Shown here: piece after piece, positions 54,432-63,629 of the stretch
Numbering within the stretch: position 1 is the first letter of the stretch
How the letters are laid out: each line of letters begins with the position of its first letter
DNA from: Acheta domesticus
Taxonomy: Eukaryota; Arthropoda; Insecta; Orthoptera; Gryllidae
NCBI GenBank assembly: GCA_031308135.1
Contig: JAHLJT010008756.1
Coordinates: 75,313,397-75,377,396 of the forward strand
DNA: 64,000 nt
Reading direction: 5' to 3'
Notes under the pieces: model-generated
What the model saw: the letters and a program-made list of their open reading frames with translations, nothing else
Told to the model about the DNA's origin: nothing
Databases searched by the model: none
Position numbers and translations under genes: made by a program

Positions 54432-56174
54432 CTATCATTATGCAACGAAAAGAAAATTGCTCAGGAGGCATATTTAAAGAATATTCTAGGTGGGAAGGGA
54501 AATAACTGGACAGGCTTTTATAAATATGTTCGTAGAAGGAAAGGAAATAAAGAGGATATCCCAGTTATTCGCGAAAATGGAAACACGCTAATTACTGACA
54601 ATCGGGCAAAAGCGGATGCATTTAATAAGTATTTTAGTTCGGTTTTCAAAAATAGTACGGACCATCCATTTATTCAAGGGCCTTCGGTTGCGAATCAGTT
54701 TAATATTGAAGTAAACGTTCTATGGAATAAAATAAAGTCAATGAAAAACGGTAAGTCAAGGGGTCCAGACGACATTTCTACGAATTTAATTAAACTAGCA
54801 GGAAAGGCAATATTACCGTACCTAATTAGAATTTTTCACGTGTCTTTGAATAATTCAAAAGTACCGGAAGATTGGAAATTAACCTTTGTCGTACCAATTT
54901 TTAAAAGTGGTGACAAAACTAAATTATGCAATTATAGGCCGGTAAGTCTTACGTCAGTGGTGTGCAAGCTTATGGAGCATCTAGTTGGGAGTTACATTAA
55001 GAAAAAATGGGAAATTAAAAAATGGCTCTACGATGGGCAACACGGGTTCAGGAGTGGTTATTCATGCGAAAGTCAGGTAGTCACGCTATTTCAGGATCTA
55101 GCAGATGAAATTGACGCGGGTGGGAGAGTAGATGCAGTAGTTATAGATTTTGCTAAAGCATTTGATGTCGTTCCACACGATCGGCTTGTACAGAAATTAA
55201 TGAATTCAGGCATAGATCCCAGGGTGGTGGCGTGGATTAGCGAGTTTCTGCGAGATAGAAAACAGAAAGTCCGAATTGGACAAGAGTTATCTTCCGGGGC
55301 AAGCGTTACGTCAGGAATACCGCAGGGGTGTGTCATTGGACCCTTTCTATTTCTAGCTTTCGTCAATGATCTGCCGGCGCAATTAACCTCAAATGTTCGG
55401 CTATTTGCAGACGATTGCATAATATATCGTAGTATTAACTCGAAAAGAGATGAAGAAATACTGCAAAAGGATCTTGATGCGTTACATTACTGGGCGGAAA
55501 ATAACGGAATGTCCATAAATAGCTCTAAAAGTAAATCCATCACTTTTGGCAGGGGTCATAATTACAGTGAAACACATTACCGTTTAAATAATGACATTAT
55601 TCCGAGAGTTTCCTCGTGCAAGTACCTAGGAATTCATTTCGATAGTAAATTAAGTTGGAAAAAACACGTAGATTTTGTTGTAGGGAAAGCCTGGCGATCT
55701 CTTCACTTTGTAATGCGCATCCTAAAAAAGAGTACGGCAAACGCGAGGGAAATTGCTTATTTATCTCTTGTTCGTCCAATAATGGAATATGGAACAATTT
55801 GTTGGGATCCGCACAAGATTTTGCAGTGTAAACACTTGGAAAGGATTCAGCATAGGGCAGCTAAATTTACTTTCAGGGACAAGAAAACGGCAGGGTGGGA
55901 TTCACTCAAAAACAGGCGATCAGTAGCAAGACTCTGCGCCTTGTATAAAGCTTATAATGGTCATCCAGCTTGGAAAGAAATTAATCGGTGGCTATGTATT
56001 CCTACATATATCAGTAGAGTGGATCACAGGCACAAAATAAATTTAAGACAGCAGAGAACGGATGTCGGGAAATTTTCTTTTACAAATCGAACGATTACGG
56101 AATGGAATAGATTGCCTGCAAAAACCTTTGAACTCTTTCCTCAAAGTGTTCAACAGTCTAGGAAATTAATTTAG
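54432..56174 (+). CDS. Partial LINE ORF2: reverse transcriptase (5' truncated)
   Basis: An uninterrupted frame runs from the TGA at 54429-54431 to the stop at 56174. The first ATG of the main stretch is at 54741 (477 codons), but the 103 codons before it also fit the family (WTGFYKYVRRRKGNK, then ENGNTLITDNRAKADAFNKY), so no native start is present. Counting from 54741: NYRPVSL at 64-70, GFRSG at 102-106, the RT motif A aspartate at 136 followed by FAKAFD, SGIPQG at 191-196 and the catalytic FADD at 222-225. The C-terminal region ends in the NRTITEWNRLP motif typical of CR1/L2/Jockey-type elements. It would copy LINE RNA into the target site by target-primed reverse transcription. Catalytic residues are intact, but without the endonuclease and 5' end the copy cannot move itself. 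Confidence 0.9.
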   Translation, partial: LSLCNEKKIAQEAYLKNILGGKGNNWTGFYKYVRRRKGNKEDIPVIRENGNTLITDNRAKADAFNKYFSSVFKNSTDHPFIQGPSVANQFNIEVNVLWNKIKSMKNGKSRGPDDISTNLIKLAGKAILPYLIRIFHVSLNNSKVPEDWKLTFVVPIFKSGDKTKLCNYRPVSLTSVVCKLMEHLVGSYIKKKWEIKKWLYDGQHGFRSGYSCESQVVTLFQDLADEIDAGGRVDAVVIDFAKAFDVVPHDRLVQKLMNSGIDPRVVAWISEFLRDRKQKVRIGQELSSGASVTSGIPQGCVIGPFLFLAFVNDLPAQLTSNVRLFADDCIIYRSINSKRDEEILQKDLDALHYWAENNGMSINSSKSKSITFGRGHNYSETHYRLNNDIIPRVSSCKYLGIHFDSKLSWKKHVDFVVGKAWRSLHFVMRILKKSTANAREIAYLSLVRPIMEYGTICWDPHKILQCKHLERIQHRAAKFTFRDKKTAGWDSLKNRRSVARLCALYKAYNGHPAWKEINRWLCIPTYISRVDHRHKINLRQQRTDVGKFSFTNRTITEWNRLPAKTFELFPQSVQQSRKLI

Positions 56175-56559
56175 GGTATTATTAAGTAAATGAGGGAGAA
56201 TAGTGGGTTATATAGCGATGCCTAAGTGTTCTATTGTGAAGTGAGGTGTAGTGCAGTGTATAGCAGAGAAATAAAGAAGAAAATGTTTTCAGGTCTTAGT
56301 GAAGTGAAGTGCAGTGTGATACTAATGCAGTGTGTGTGTGTGTGTGTGTGTGTTTTCTCTCTTTATGTAATTTAATGTTTTATGAATCAGTCAGTTTTTA
56401 TATTATTATCATTATTTTACCATTATTATTACTACAATTAGTATATAATTTGCTTCTTCTTCTTATTATTATTATTATTTTTATTGTTGTTATTATTATT
56501 AGTGGTTTTAGAGTTCTATATTACAGAAAGGCTGTGTATATTTATGTTTTTGTAATTAG

Positions 56560-56586
56560 CTGCCACCGGGTTATGCCCAATTGCAG
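56560..56586 (+). other. Conserved 3'-terminal hairpin of the LINE
   Basis: Outer stem CTGC/GCAG, inner stem GGGT/GCCC, just upstream of the 3' end. The second copy has AAGT/ACTT in the inner stem, so pairing is kept although bases differ. In several LINEs such a 3' hairpin is recognised by the reverse transcriptase. Confidence 0.6.
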
Positions 56587-56650
56587 TTTAAATAAATCTA
56601 ATCTAAACTGGTTGCATCCATAAAATGACAGCATAATACAATGGGAGTAG

Positions 56651-57040
56651 AAAAACGAACTTTCTCGCCCATATTGTCACACAAAATTACGCGAAAAGTA
56701 CTAAAATATTCGAAAAATTGAACATGACCTTATTTCATTACGCAAAGAGGATCAATGAAGCGGCTATAGATTTACAACTGGCATAAGCCAAGCTCACATG
56801 TGCAGCTTGTTCGTGTTAAAGGTCTTCTATTCTTCGAAAGTCGGATCATGTTCTTAAAATATTTAATGACAATGAAGATAATGAATAGGACGGCGCTCGG
56901 GGTGGGTAAGTGCTCAAAGATAAAAACTAGTGGTGCCAAAACAACACGTACTTTTTCGCCAGTATTTCCACGCCAAATTACGCAAAAAGTACTCAAATTT
57001 TTGAAAAACTCTACATGACCTTATTTCAAAATCTATCTTA
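56651..57040. repeat. Direct repeats 291 bp apart
   Basis: 56651-56736 and 56942-57027 align without gaps at an offset of 291, sharing TCGCC, AAATTACGC, AAAAGTACT, GAAAAA and ACATGACCTTATTTCA in order. The spacer is not itself repeated. This may be the remnant of one transposon's subterminal repeats; it begins close to the LINE 3' end. Confidence 0.7.
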
Positions 57041-57423
57041 AAGGAAAGATTTCATTAAGGCAAAATACTTTATCTTTAATATTTTCGTTGTAGGAAGATT
57101 CCGACAAAATTTTGAAACTTCGAAAAATCAGGGTTTTCAATGAATATGAAACCTGCACCATTCTCTTCTGCACCATCTGCTGCAGGTTGCCACCTGCTGC
57201 AGATTGCTATCTGCAACCTGCACAATCTGCTTCACGCTATTCAACAACAAAATTTAATAAAAAACGATTGATCCATTTTTTTTTGAAAATTTGGAAAATG
57301 TCCCAGGGCTTCCTGTTAAGTACCCCCAAATTTGAAATATCAGTTTCAAATTCAAGGGGTCGTGACACCAGCCAGATGTTTTAGGGGAAATCAATTTTGG
57401 AGAAAATCCGCGAAGGTCAAAGA
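57041..57423. other. No gene; motif shared with 62988-63013
   Basis: TGCAGGTTGC/TGCAGATTGC words repeat at 57178-57225. The 25-bp stretch 57384-57408, including CAATTTTGGAGAAAATC, recurs at 62988-63013 with two differences, so both are probably fragments of one dispersed repeat. Confidence 0.5.
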
Positions 57424-57547
57424 AGGTCGGCGCCGAACTCGCCACAAAGCGGGGGAAGATTACCACCACCTCCCGCGATAAAACATGCACTATACTTAAG
57501 TGACTTATGAATTTAGCAGTTGACGCGCCCGGTATCACTAATCAATC
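57424..57547 (+). mobile_element. SINE-A copy N, 3' end
   Basis: GGTCGGCGCCGAACTCGCC, AAAGCGGGGGAAGATTACCA and CACCTCCCGCGATAAAACAT lead to GTTGACGCGCCCGGTATCAC and the tail TAATCAATCAAG. Strongly 5' truncated and well preserved. Confidence 0.85.
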
Positions 57548-58559
57548 AAGAGAAGCCTGCCTGTGAGTTAGCCAATGCACTCAACCATGACCAATCCCAG
57601 CTCCCAAGCCTGGGCTAAGCCGTTCGTAAATCGGATACCACCACATTGCCGCTCGTTGTGGAAACAATTCAGCAGGTAGCAGAGGTAACAGATTTTCAAC
57701 CCGCCCAAGAAAGGCTCGTCAAGTGAGTCTTGCTCGTGAGTGAACAACATAATTAAATGACACTACAGTAAATAGGAGGAAAAACCATTAGAAGAACATG
57801 AAAAGAACGAAAGTACGAAGAAAATTATTAAATAATAATTTGTTTCAGGAAAACGTTATTTTAATAGAGGATTGCCTGGATATTTTAATACATCTTGAAA
57901 CTCTTCTGTTCTGTTCTTTGAAATCTGATCAAAAAAACGTCGAGAAAATTCATTCATCTCAACCAGTCCCTCTCCCAGAGGTTGGAAACCATGCTAATGA
58001 AATCTAATGCATTTTGGGCGACACCATACAATAAATTAAATTACGCATCGACATGTTTTACTTTTCTACCCTTCAACTTCAACACTTTTTTGCCTAGTCG
58101 TGTTTGCATTTATGGTCAATGAAAATTTCATTTCAGAATCACTGTTTTGGTTTTTATTATGTACACGCCAGTACACCGGAAAAAATACCACAGCGTGGAC
58201 CACATTAAAAAATCATTGTTGCTTTTGAGAACTAACAATAACAAAGGATTCATTTTCCACTTGTCAGAAAGGAAGCCACTCAACTATATAATGCTCATGT
58301 ATTAATTTATATAAATGCGGTTAGGAATAATATGAGAAAGTCTGTTTTCTAGAAAGTATCACGTTTCTTTTTGACTGCACTGTGAACGCAGAAGTCACTT
58401 TCACTATCAGTTTTATTGCAAAAACATGAATCACTTGAATATTTTAATCATTGTGATGATAGTGTCGTCACATCATGGTTATAAAAGGGTGGCCAGCGAA
58501 GTCCAGTCGCTCTTCAACATTTCCTAGACGGTCGGCGAGCGCAAATTGAAAGCCTGGAG
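57548..58559. other. No recognisable gene
   Basis: AT-rich to mixed; short ORFs without domains. Confidence 0.5.
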
Positions 58560-58920
58560 GGCCAACTAATAAATTAACGAAAGGGGCCCACCCGCGCCGT
58601 GTATTTCGATTACCCGCCCGCCCGGAGGGTCGCGTCCCGCGTGGCCTCGGCGCCGGGGGCCGGTCGACCCCATAAATACCGCGGGCGGGCAACTCCAAGT
58701 GCCTGTTAACGCAGCCCGCCCGCCAATCTGCGCGGACGCGGCTCGCGGCGGTCGCGTGGGCGGAGCGGGCGACGGAGAGCGCCAGGCGGCTGCCCCGCGT
58801 GGGCGGAGGAGAAGCTGCCGTGCTCAGACGCGGGGAGTGGGAAACAAACAACAGCGGAGGGGGGCGACTCCGAACATGGAGTCGAAACTCCACGACTCCG
58901 GGAAGCCCCCCCGAGAGAAA
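58560..58920. promoter_or_regulatory. CpG-rich island with promoter-like elements
   Basis: The densest CpG island in the window. CATAAATACC (58671-58680) is TATA-like. CCAAT lies at 58723-58727 and GGGCGG boxes lie at 58683-58688, 58758-58763 and 58801-58806. No convincing first exon follows on either strand; the 163-codon minus-strand frame is low complexity. A CpG-island promoter or enhancer is plausible. Confidence 0.4.
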
Positions 58921-59129
58921 CGGCGAGCCAATAGGCAGAGACCACATGATCATAGGCACGTATTTTACTCAAAGAGTGTTACTTATTAAAGATTTTAATA
59001 GAAATTCTGCTTTGAATAAAAATAAATGTGATTAAGGAATACAGGTCAGAATAAATTATACAAACTTCTATGGCACTAAGGGGTCGAAGATGATCACTTT
59101 TTGCCAACGTACGTCTAATTAAAAATTTC

Positions 59130-59318
59130 AAAACAATGTTATTCATGTGACATTTCGGACTTCTTGCCTCTGATTGGTAGGCTGGTGATTTGTAGGTACG
59201 CAAAATACAAGTACATTTGACTTCGTCAGAAAGTGTCCTGCCAATCACTAGTAATTGACAAATTTCCTATCAGTCAAGGGAAAATGTCCGTCATGAGATT
59301 TCCCACGTGTTCATCGGT
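59130..59318. mobile_element. MITE-like element, copy 2
   Basis: The left part has ATTCATGTGACATTTC and CTGATTGGTAGGC (59170-59182). CCTGCCAATCACTAG (59237-59251) is its inverted counterpart. The right end has GAGATTTCCCACGTG (59295-59309), the inverted terminal motif. Motif order and spacing match 51368-51590, but this copy has one terminal unit where copy 1 has four. Confidence 0.55.
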
Positions 59319-59398
59319 AAAAAAGTAATTATCTTCACCCCTTCTATATGCTCTAGAAATGTGTAACACATATTCTGAGATTCTATGTTTGAAAGAAA

Positions 59399-59438
<40 letters not shown>
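59399..59438. repeat. (AAT)n microsatellite
   Basis: A clean run of about 13 AAT units; other AAT runs are at 29011, 62290 and 7525. Confidence 0.95.
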
Positions 59439-59439
<1 letters not shown>

Positions 59440-59689
59440 CCCTCTTATTGATCCATAAAGGCGAGGGGGGCAGGCAGGTGGAAAATAGGGCATCCATTTA
59501 TTTGGGGTTGTTGATTCAAACCTCTCCTTCGAGCATTACGGATTTTTACATACGCATTCAAACTTGTTCGAACAAGAGGTACGGTAATTCGCGCCGCCAC
59601 TACATCAGAATTGTAAACGTATACAAACTGGCTGATGTGGATCAGGGCAAGAAGTCCTACCACTGTAGTGTCTGAAAGAGCTCTCAGGG

Positions 59690-59889
59690 TAGCGGATTTT
59701 TTATACCTGCTTCATAGATTGAATTTTTGATCTGTCTGGAGGCTGCTCTGATCGTGAGTTTCTGCAGTCGGTCGTTTTGTGCAGTTTCTTTGATCAATAC
59801 CAGGCGAATTCCAGAGCTGTACTTGAACAATCGAGCTATGGACCACGAGTAATCTTTCACTCCTCTACCATGTCCCCTTCTCTCCCCTT

Positions 59890-59941
<52 letters not shown>

Positions 59942-60228
59942 GCGCGCGCGCGCGCAAACACATAGAGTTATACTTACATGCGCTACACTACCATACAAGC
60001 CAAGAGACTAGTCTGGAGCTTAAAGCTTGTCCCGCGATCTTAGAACTTCGTGGATTTCCCAGCTCGCGGCGATACAAAGTGAAGGAAACCGAGGTGTAGG
60101 TCGTAGTCAGATATCATTGTCCTGTAGGGGAGAAACACCACCATCTCCATGGAGGTATCATGAACTTCACTTACGAGACTAATGACGTAGCAGTTTGTCG
60201 CGCCCAGAAACACTAAAAATTAAACGTA
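59690..60228 (+). mobile_element. SINE-A copy O with CA expansion
   Basis: The body starts near GATCTGTCTGGAGGCTGC, includes TTTGATCAATACCAGGCGAA, a long CA run followed by CG (59888-59956), CATGCGCTACACTACCAT and GGAGCTTAAAGCTTGTCCCG, and ends at TTGTCGCGCCCAGAAACAC. The head is decayed. Confidence 0.85.
59888..59956. repeat. (CA)n(CG)n microsatellite inside SINE-A
   Basis: About 25 CA units followed by about 7 CG units, in the same body position as the tract at 13606-13679 in copy D. Confidence 0.95.
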
Positions 60229-61744
60229 TACATGCTGAATACAGCTGAATATACTGTAGTATGGTCAATTTATTGAATAGTATAGCATTCAAATTGCGTC
60301 CACACGTGGTAACATGTCTGCAGGGTTATGTTAACAAGTTGGATTCAGATAAGCGTAATATATGAATTGAGTATTATTTTTATATTTTCTGTAGTTACGG
60401 GTTATATTACGATCCCGTTGGTGCTATTTTCTATCCGACTACATCCCAAGATTTTCAACAAAAACGCTACCTCTCGTTGTGTGTGTCACTTCTTTCCGCT
60501 ATACGTATTTCACGAAAAGTTCCATAAATCACAGCTCACCATCACTGCCTCCAAGATCTCTATTGTTTCTTCCTTTGTTCATTTAATTATAGAATACCGA
60601 AAATCGTAATTGGAAATAGAGCTCTTACCTTTCGAACTCACGATATTTACAGAAGTAATTTGGCGACATTGCCTGAACGATAGGCTTTACATATTTTCTA
60701 TTCCTGATGGAAAACATCCAAAATGAAAAAAATGTTTTCGTTCAACGTTATATGAATTAACATGTTAAGTAATAGAGAGAGACAAATATACATTTAACAT
60801 GTATATATTACACATGATAATGTTAACTGTTCAAGTAGATGAGTCACGGTTTTAGAACGAACGTCTGAAAGCACATGAATGAAGAAGCGGATAAGATTTA
60901 CCTATTGGATAGGAAAACAAGATTCAGAGATTACAGAGTTCATGTGATTCGACAGACGTTTCATTAATAAATGGCTAACTGATTGAATGACTGAATGTAT
61001 GAATGTAGAGACACCTGGGTCGGGATCTGAATGGAAGCAAAACTTTCGTGCAGACATCTAAAATAAAAAAAAATTAGATATCTGCGAGGTCGATGATCGT
61101 TGCTGGTATCGCCACTATGCATCTACCAGCCGTTACCATCGTGTATACATCTCTTCGGCTGTACTGTCATCTACTATCGCCCTCTCCTTTTATTTTGATA
61201 TAGCGCTCGTCGAGCTTACTCAGAGCTTTTCAACCACGCACCTATGCGATCATTTATGATTTTCTGCATTAGATAACATTAAATTATTATTAATTTAAAG
61301 CTTAACCGATTTCTGTGAATAAAGAAATTAGGATGTCTTAACTGTAATTCCTCTCCGTATGCATTTACTTTGCTAAATTAAACAAGCCTATAATTACCAT
61401 TGCATTACAAGTGGGTAATAATTGAAAATCCAGTTTGGTTTCATTGATCATCTGGTAACATATTTTCGTGTTTTTAGAGTATCTATGCTTAATGTGTTCG
61501 TATTTTCGTTATTAAATTACTTTCGAAGCAACCCACCAGACTGATTTGACGAAGGCTGGTGAAATCGACCGAACATTTCACAGCAGACTGCTGTTCCGCA
61601 GCATCTCCTTTAAGAGTTGACTTGGAAATTAGGGTAGGGTATGCACGCATAAGAAAAGAAATTAGTGGAGCACACGATTCTCTGGTTGAGTGCATGACTC
61701 TACAACACTTTGTGCTGCCAGGTGTCGTAAGACGCGAGCGCAGC
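60229..61744. other. No recognisable gene
   Basis: AT-rich; ORFs up to 108 codons without domain. The segment 61520-61740 is of balanced composition but unrecognised. Confidence 0.45.
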
Positions 61745-61985
61745 GCCATCAGCTGAATTGACCGTGTGGCGGGGCAGGGAAGTGCCAAGGGTCGGACGGG
61801 GCCGGGCCAGGCCAAGGCGGTGCGTGGTCGGTGAGGGCATGATGGGAGAAGCGGTGAGATTGCCAGTGCTCCGTCAGCACCGCAGTGCGATTAAGGAACG
61901 AGGAGATCCTAGACAGGATGTAGTACAGAGCGAGGACGAGGACAAGGATGAGGGCGAGTGCAACTCAAGGAGAATATGGAGCCAG
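61745..61985. repeat. Purine-rich GC tract
   Basis: G- and A-rich, with CGGGGCCGGGCCAGGCC near 61797 and GAGGACGAGGACAAGG near 61931. Similar in kind to 44870-45260 and 63415-63600. Not coding as far as can be seen. Confidence 0.5.
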
Positions 61986-62017
61986 AGAGAGATGGATTAG
62001 ACAGAGCGGTTGAGCGG

Positions 62018-62289
62018 GATAGATTTATTATTAATTCTGCAATTAAGTATCGTAACTTGGTGGCAGAATATCTTAACTTTACATGCTTTAAGCTTACGCT
62101 GACTAACAATAAATTGCAAGAGAGTAGTTAATTTAAAAATGTAATTAATAATAAATAGTAAATAATTTCACCGCGCAAGACTTACTCCGCTTCACTGCAC
62201 AACACTTAATTGTGATGCATTTCTTCCACACTTCTTTCCCATTCCAAAAAACAACACTGCATTACATTGCACTAAACAAATAGTAATAA

Positions 62290-62320
<31 letters not shown>

Positions 62321-62905
62321 CAATTACTACTAATAATAACAATTAAACAACTTACTTAATAGGAAATACTATAACTGAACAGTATAAACTTAACGGTTCT
62401 ACATTGACCTAAATATACATAAATAGTTAAAAAAACAAATTTATTTTTTAATTTTCTCAAGCTTTAAGGAAAGGGTACAAAGACTGTCGCAGTCCAACTG
62501 TTCCAGTCTCTAATAGTTCGGTTTGGGAATGAATATTTCCCAAAGTCCTTTTTCAGTATTCTTGTCTTAATTTTGTGCTCGTGATCCTCTCTACCGAAGG
62601 ATGTAGGTTTTTCTCGACGACGGTTAATTTCATTCCATGCAGGATAGCCTGTGTATGCTTTGTACATAGCAGATAGTCGCAATTTAATCCACTTTTTTTC
62701 GTTTGACTCCTATACACTTGTATTTTTTTTACCCTTGAAAGTTAATTTTGATGCTCTGCACTGGAGCTTTTCTAGTTTACCTTGCTGCGATATTCTGTAC
62801 AGATCCCAACATACCGCGCCATATTCCAACCCGGGTCGCACTAGAGACTTATAATCTAATTCTTTACTTTTCACTGTATTCCTCTTTAGGATCCGCATAA
62901 CGAAG
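62018..62905 (-). mobile_element. LINE copy 2, truncated and frameshifted
   Basis: On the minus strand this is the same LINE family as 54432-56606. Coding homology starts at about 62905 (FFVMRIL, compare HFVMRIL in copy 1), and the 3' UTR includes a TTA run at about 62319-62290, the conserved hairpin (62066 back to 62037) and the end AATAAATCTATC at about 62018. It keeps only the C-terminal part of ORF2. Divergence from copy 1 is considerable, so they are separate insertions, not a recent duplication. Confidence 0.85.
62464..62905 (-). pseudogene. LINE ORF2 C-terminal remnant, frameshifted
   Basis: Two minus-strand frames carry homology: 62898-62710 (MRILKRNTVKSKELDYKSLV, then EYGAVCWD) and 62682-62464 (MYKAYTGYPAWNEINR, later NRTIRDWNSW). 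They correspond to consecutive parts of the 54741-56174 protein, so at least one frameshift lies between 62710 and 62682. The catalytic RT core is not present. Confidence 0.85.
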
Positions 62906-63414
62906 AATAGGAGTGAGAAGAGCAGGGCAGGGCAGGGAGAGGCTGCTAACCACCGTCAAAATCAAAATATCGCCGGGTCTGGAGTTTGGGGAAAATCAAC
63001 TTTGGAGAAAATCGTCTAACGGTTTAGCCGTTCATTTTGACACGAACGGTCGATTAGACGGACACGCGCACTCACGGACAGACGGTCAGCGGAGAGAGTG
63101 GGAAACATGGTCAGTGGTCACACGAACGTGGTCAGATGGTCACACGAACACACGGACAGACGGGCGTTCTATTATAAACCAATTTTTCTGTATCGGTTCC
63201 ACAAAACAAGGATTATGACAACATTATGTTAGAGGAAGTCCTTTACAACATATGGGAACAAAGTGTATCGACTTGTTTATATCAGTAACCCTAAATACGA
63301 GTTTTTCTGTCGAAAAATCATCCATTTCAGCTGCAGTATTACAATGCTTTATCTTTACTATGTATGTACTGTACGAAGCAGGCAAGACAGTAAAAGTAAG
63401 GTGGTAGATTGGGA
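62906..63414. other. No gene; repeat fragment
   Basis: Holds the 62988-63013 motif shared with 57384-57408, AACGGTTTAGCCGTT (an inverted repeat near 63018) and repeated GGACAGACGG and GGTCACACGAAC words at about 63060-63165. Then AT-rich. Confidence 0.45.
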
Positions 63415-63600
63415 TGAGAGTGAGAAGAGCCTCGGCAGCCAGGGAGAGGCGAGGCAAGAGAGTCGCGTGGTCGACAGCGAGGAGAAGAGGGGCGAAGCGT
63501 GGCGGGCAGGGCAGCGAATTGCAGGTCAGTTCAGGGAGGGCCCTTAGCGAGTCGGAGCTGGGTACGTTGAGAGAACGGAACAGGGTGGAATGGGAGGGTA
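63415..63600. repeat. Purine-rich GC tract
   Basis: Plus strand rich in GAGAGGCGAGGCAAG-type and GGGCGAAGCGTGG-type words. Open frames on both strands, no domain. Confidence 0.5.
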
Positions 63601-63629
63601 TTGGCAAGGTGGGAAAGGTATATAAAAAG

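Larger units (their letters stand above)
54432..56606 (+). mobile_element. 5'-truncated CR1/L2-type LINE
   Basis: The element covers the last part of ORF2 (54432-56174) and a 3' UTR of about 430 bp. The UTR holds a GT microsatellite (about 56330-56352), TTA-rich runs (about 56400-56500), a conserved hairpin (56560-56586) and an end AATAAATCTAATCTAA at 56591-56606. The endonuclease domain and 5' UTR are missing, as is usual for truncated non-LTR insertions. AAAATGAC occurs at 54425-54432 and at 56622-56629 and might be the target duplication, but this needs a slightly longer 3' end and is weak. A second copy lies at 62018-62905. Confidence 0.88.

Noticed and set aside
58468..58959. 163-codon minus-strand frame as a gene
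   Set aside because: It is fully inside a CpG island, is Arg/Pro-rich, and overlaps other open frames on the plus strand.
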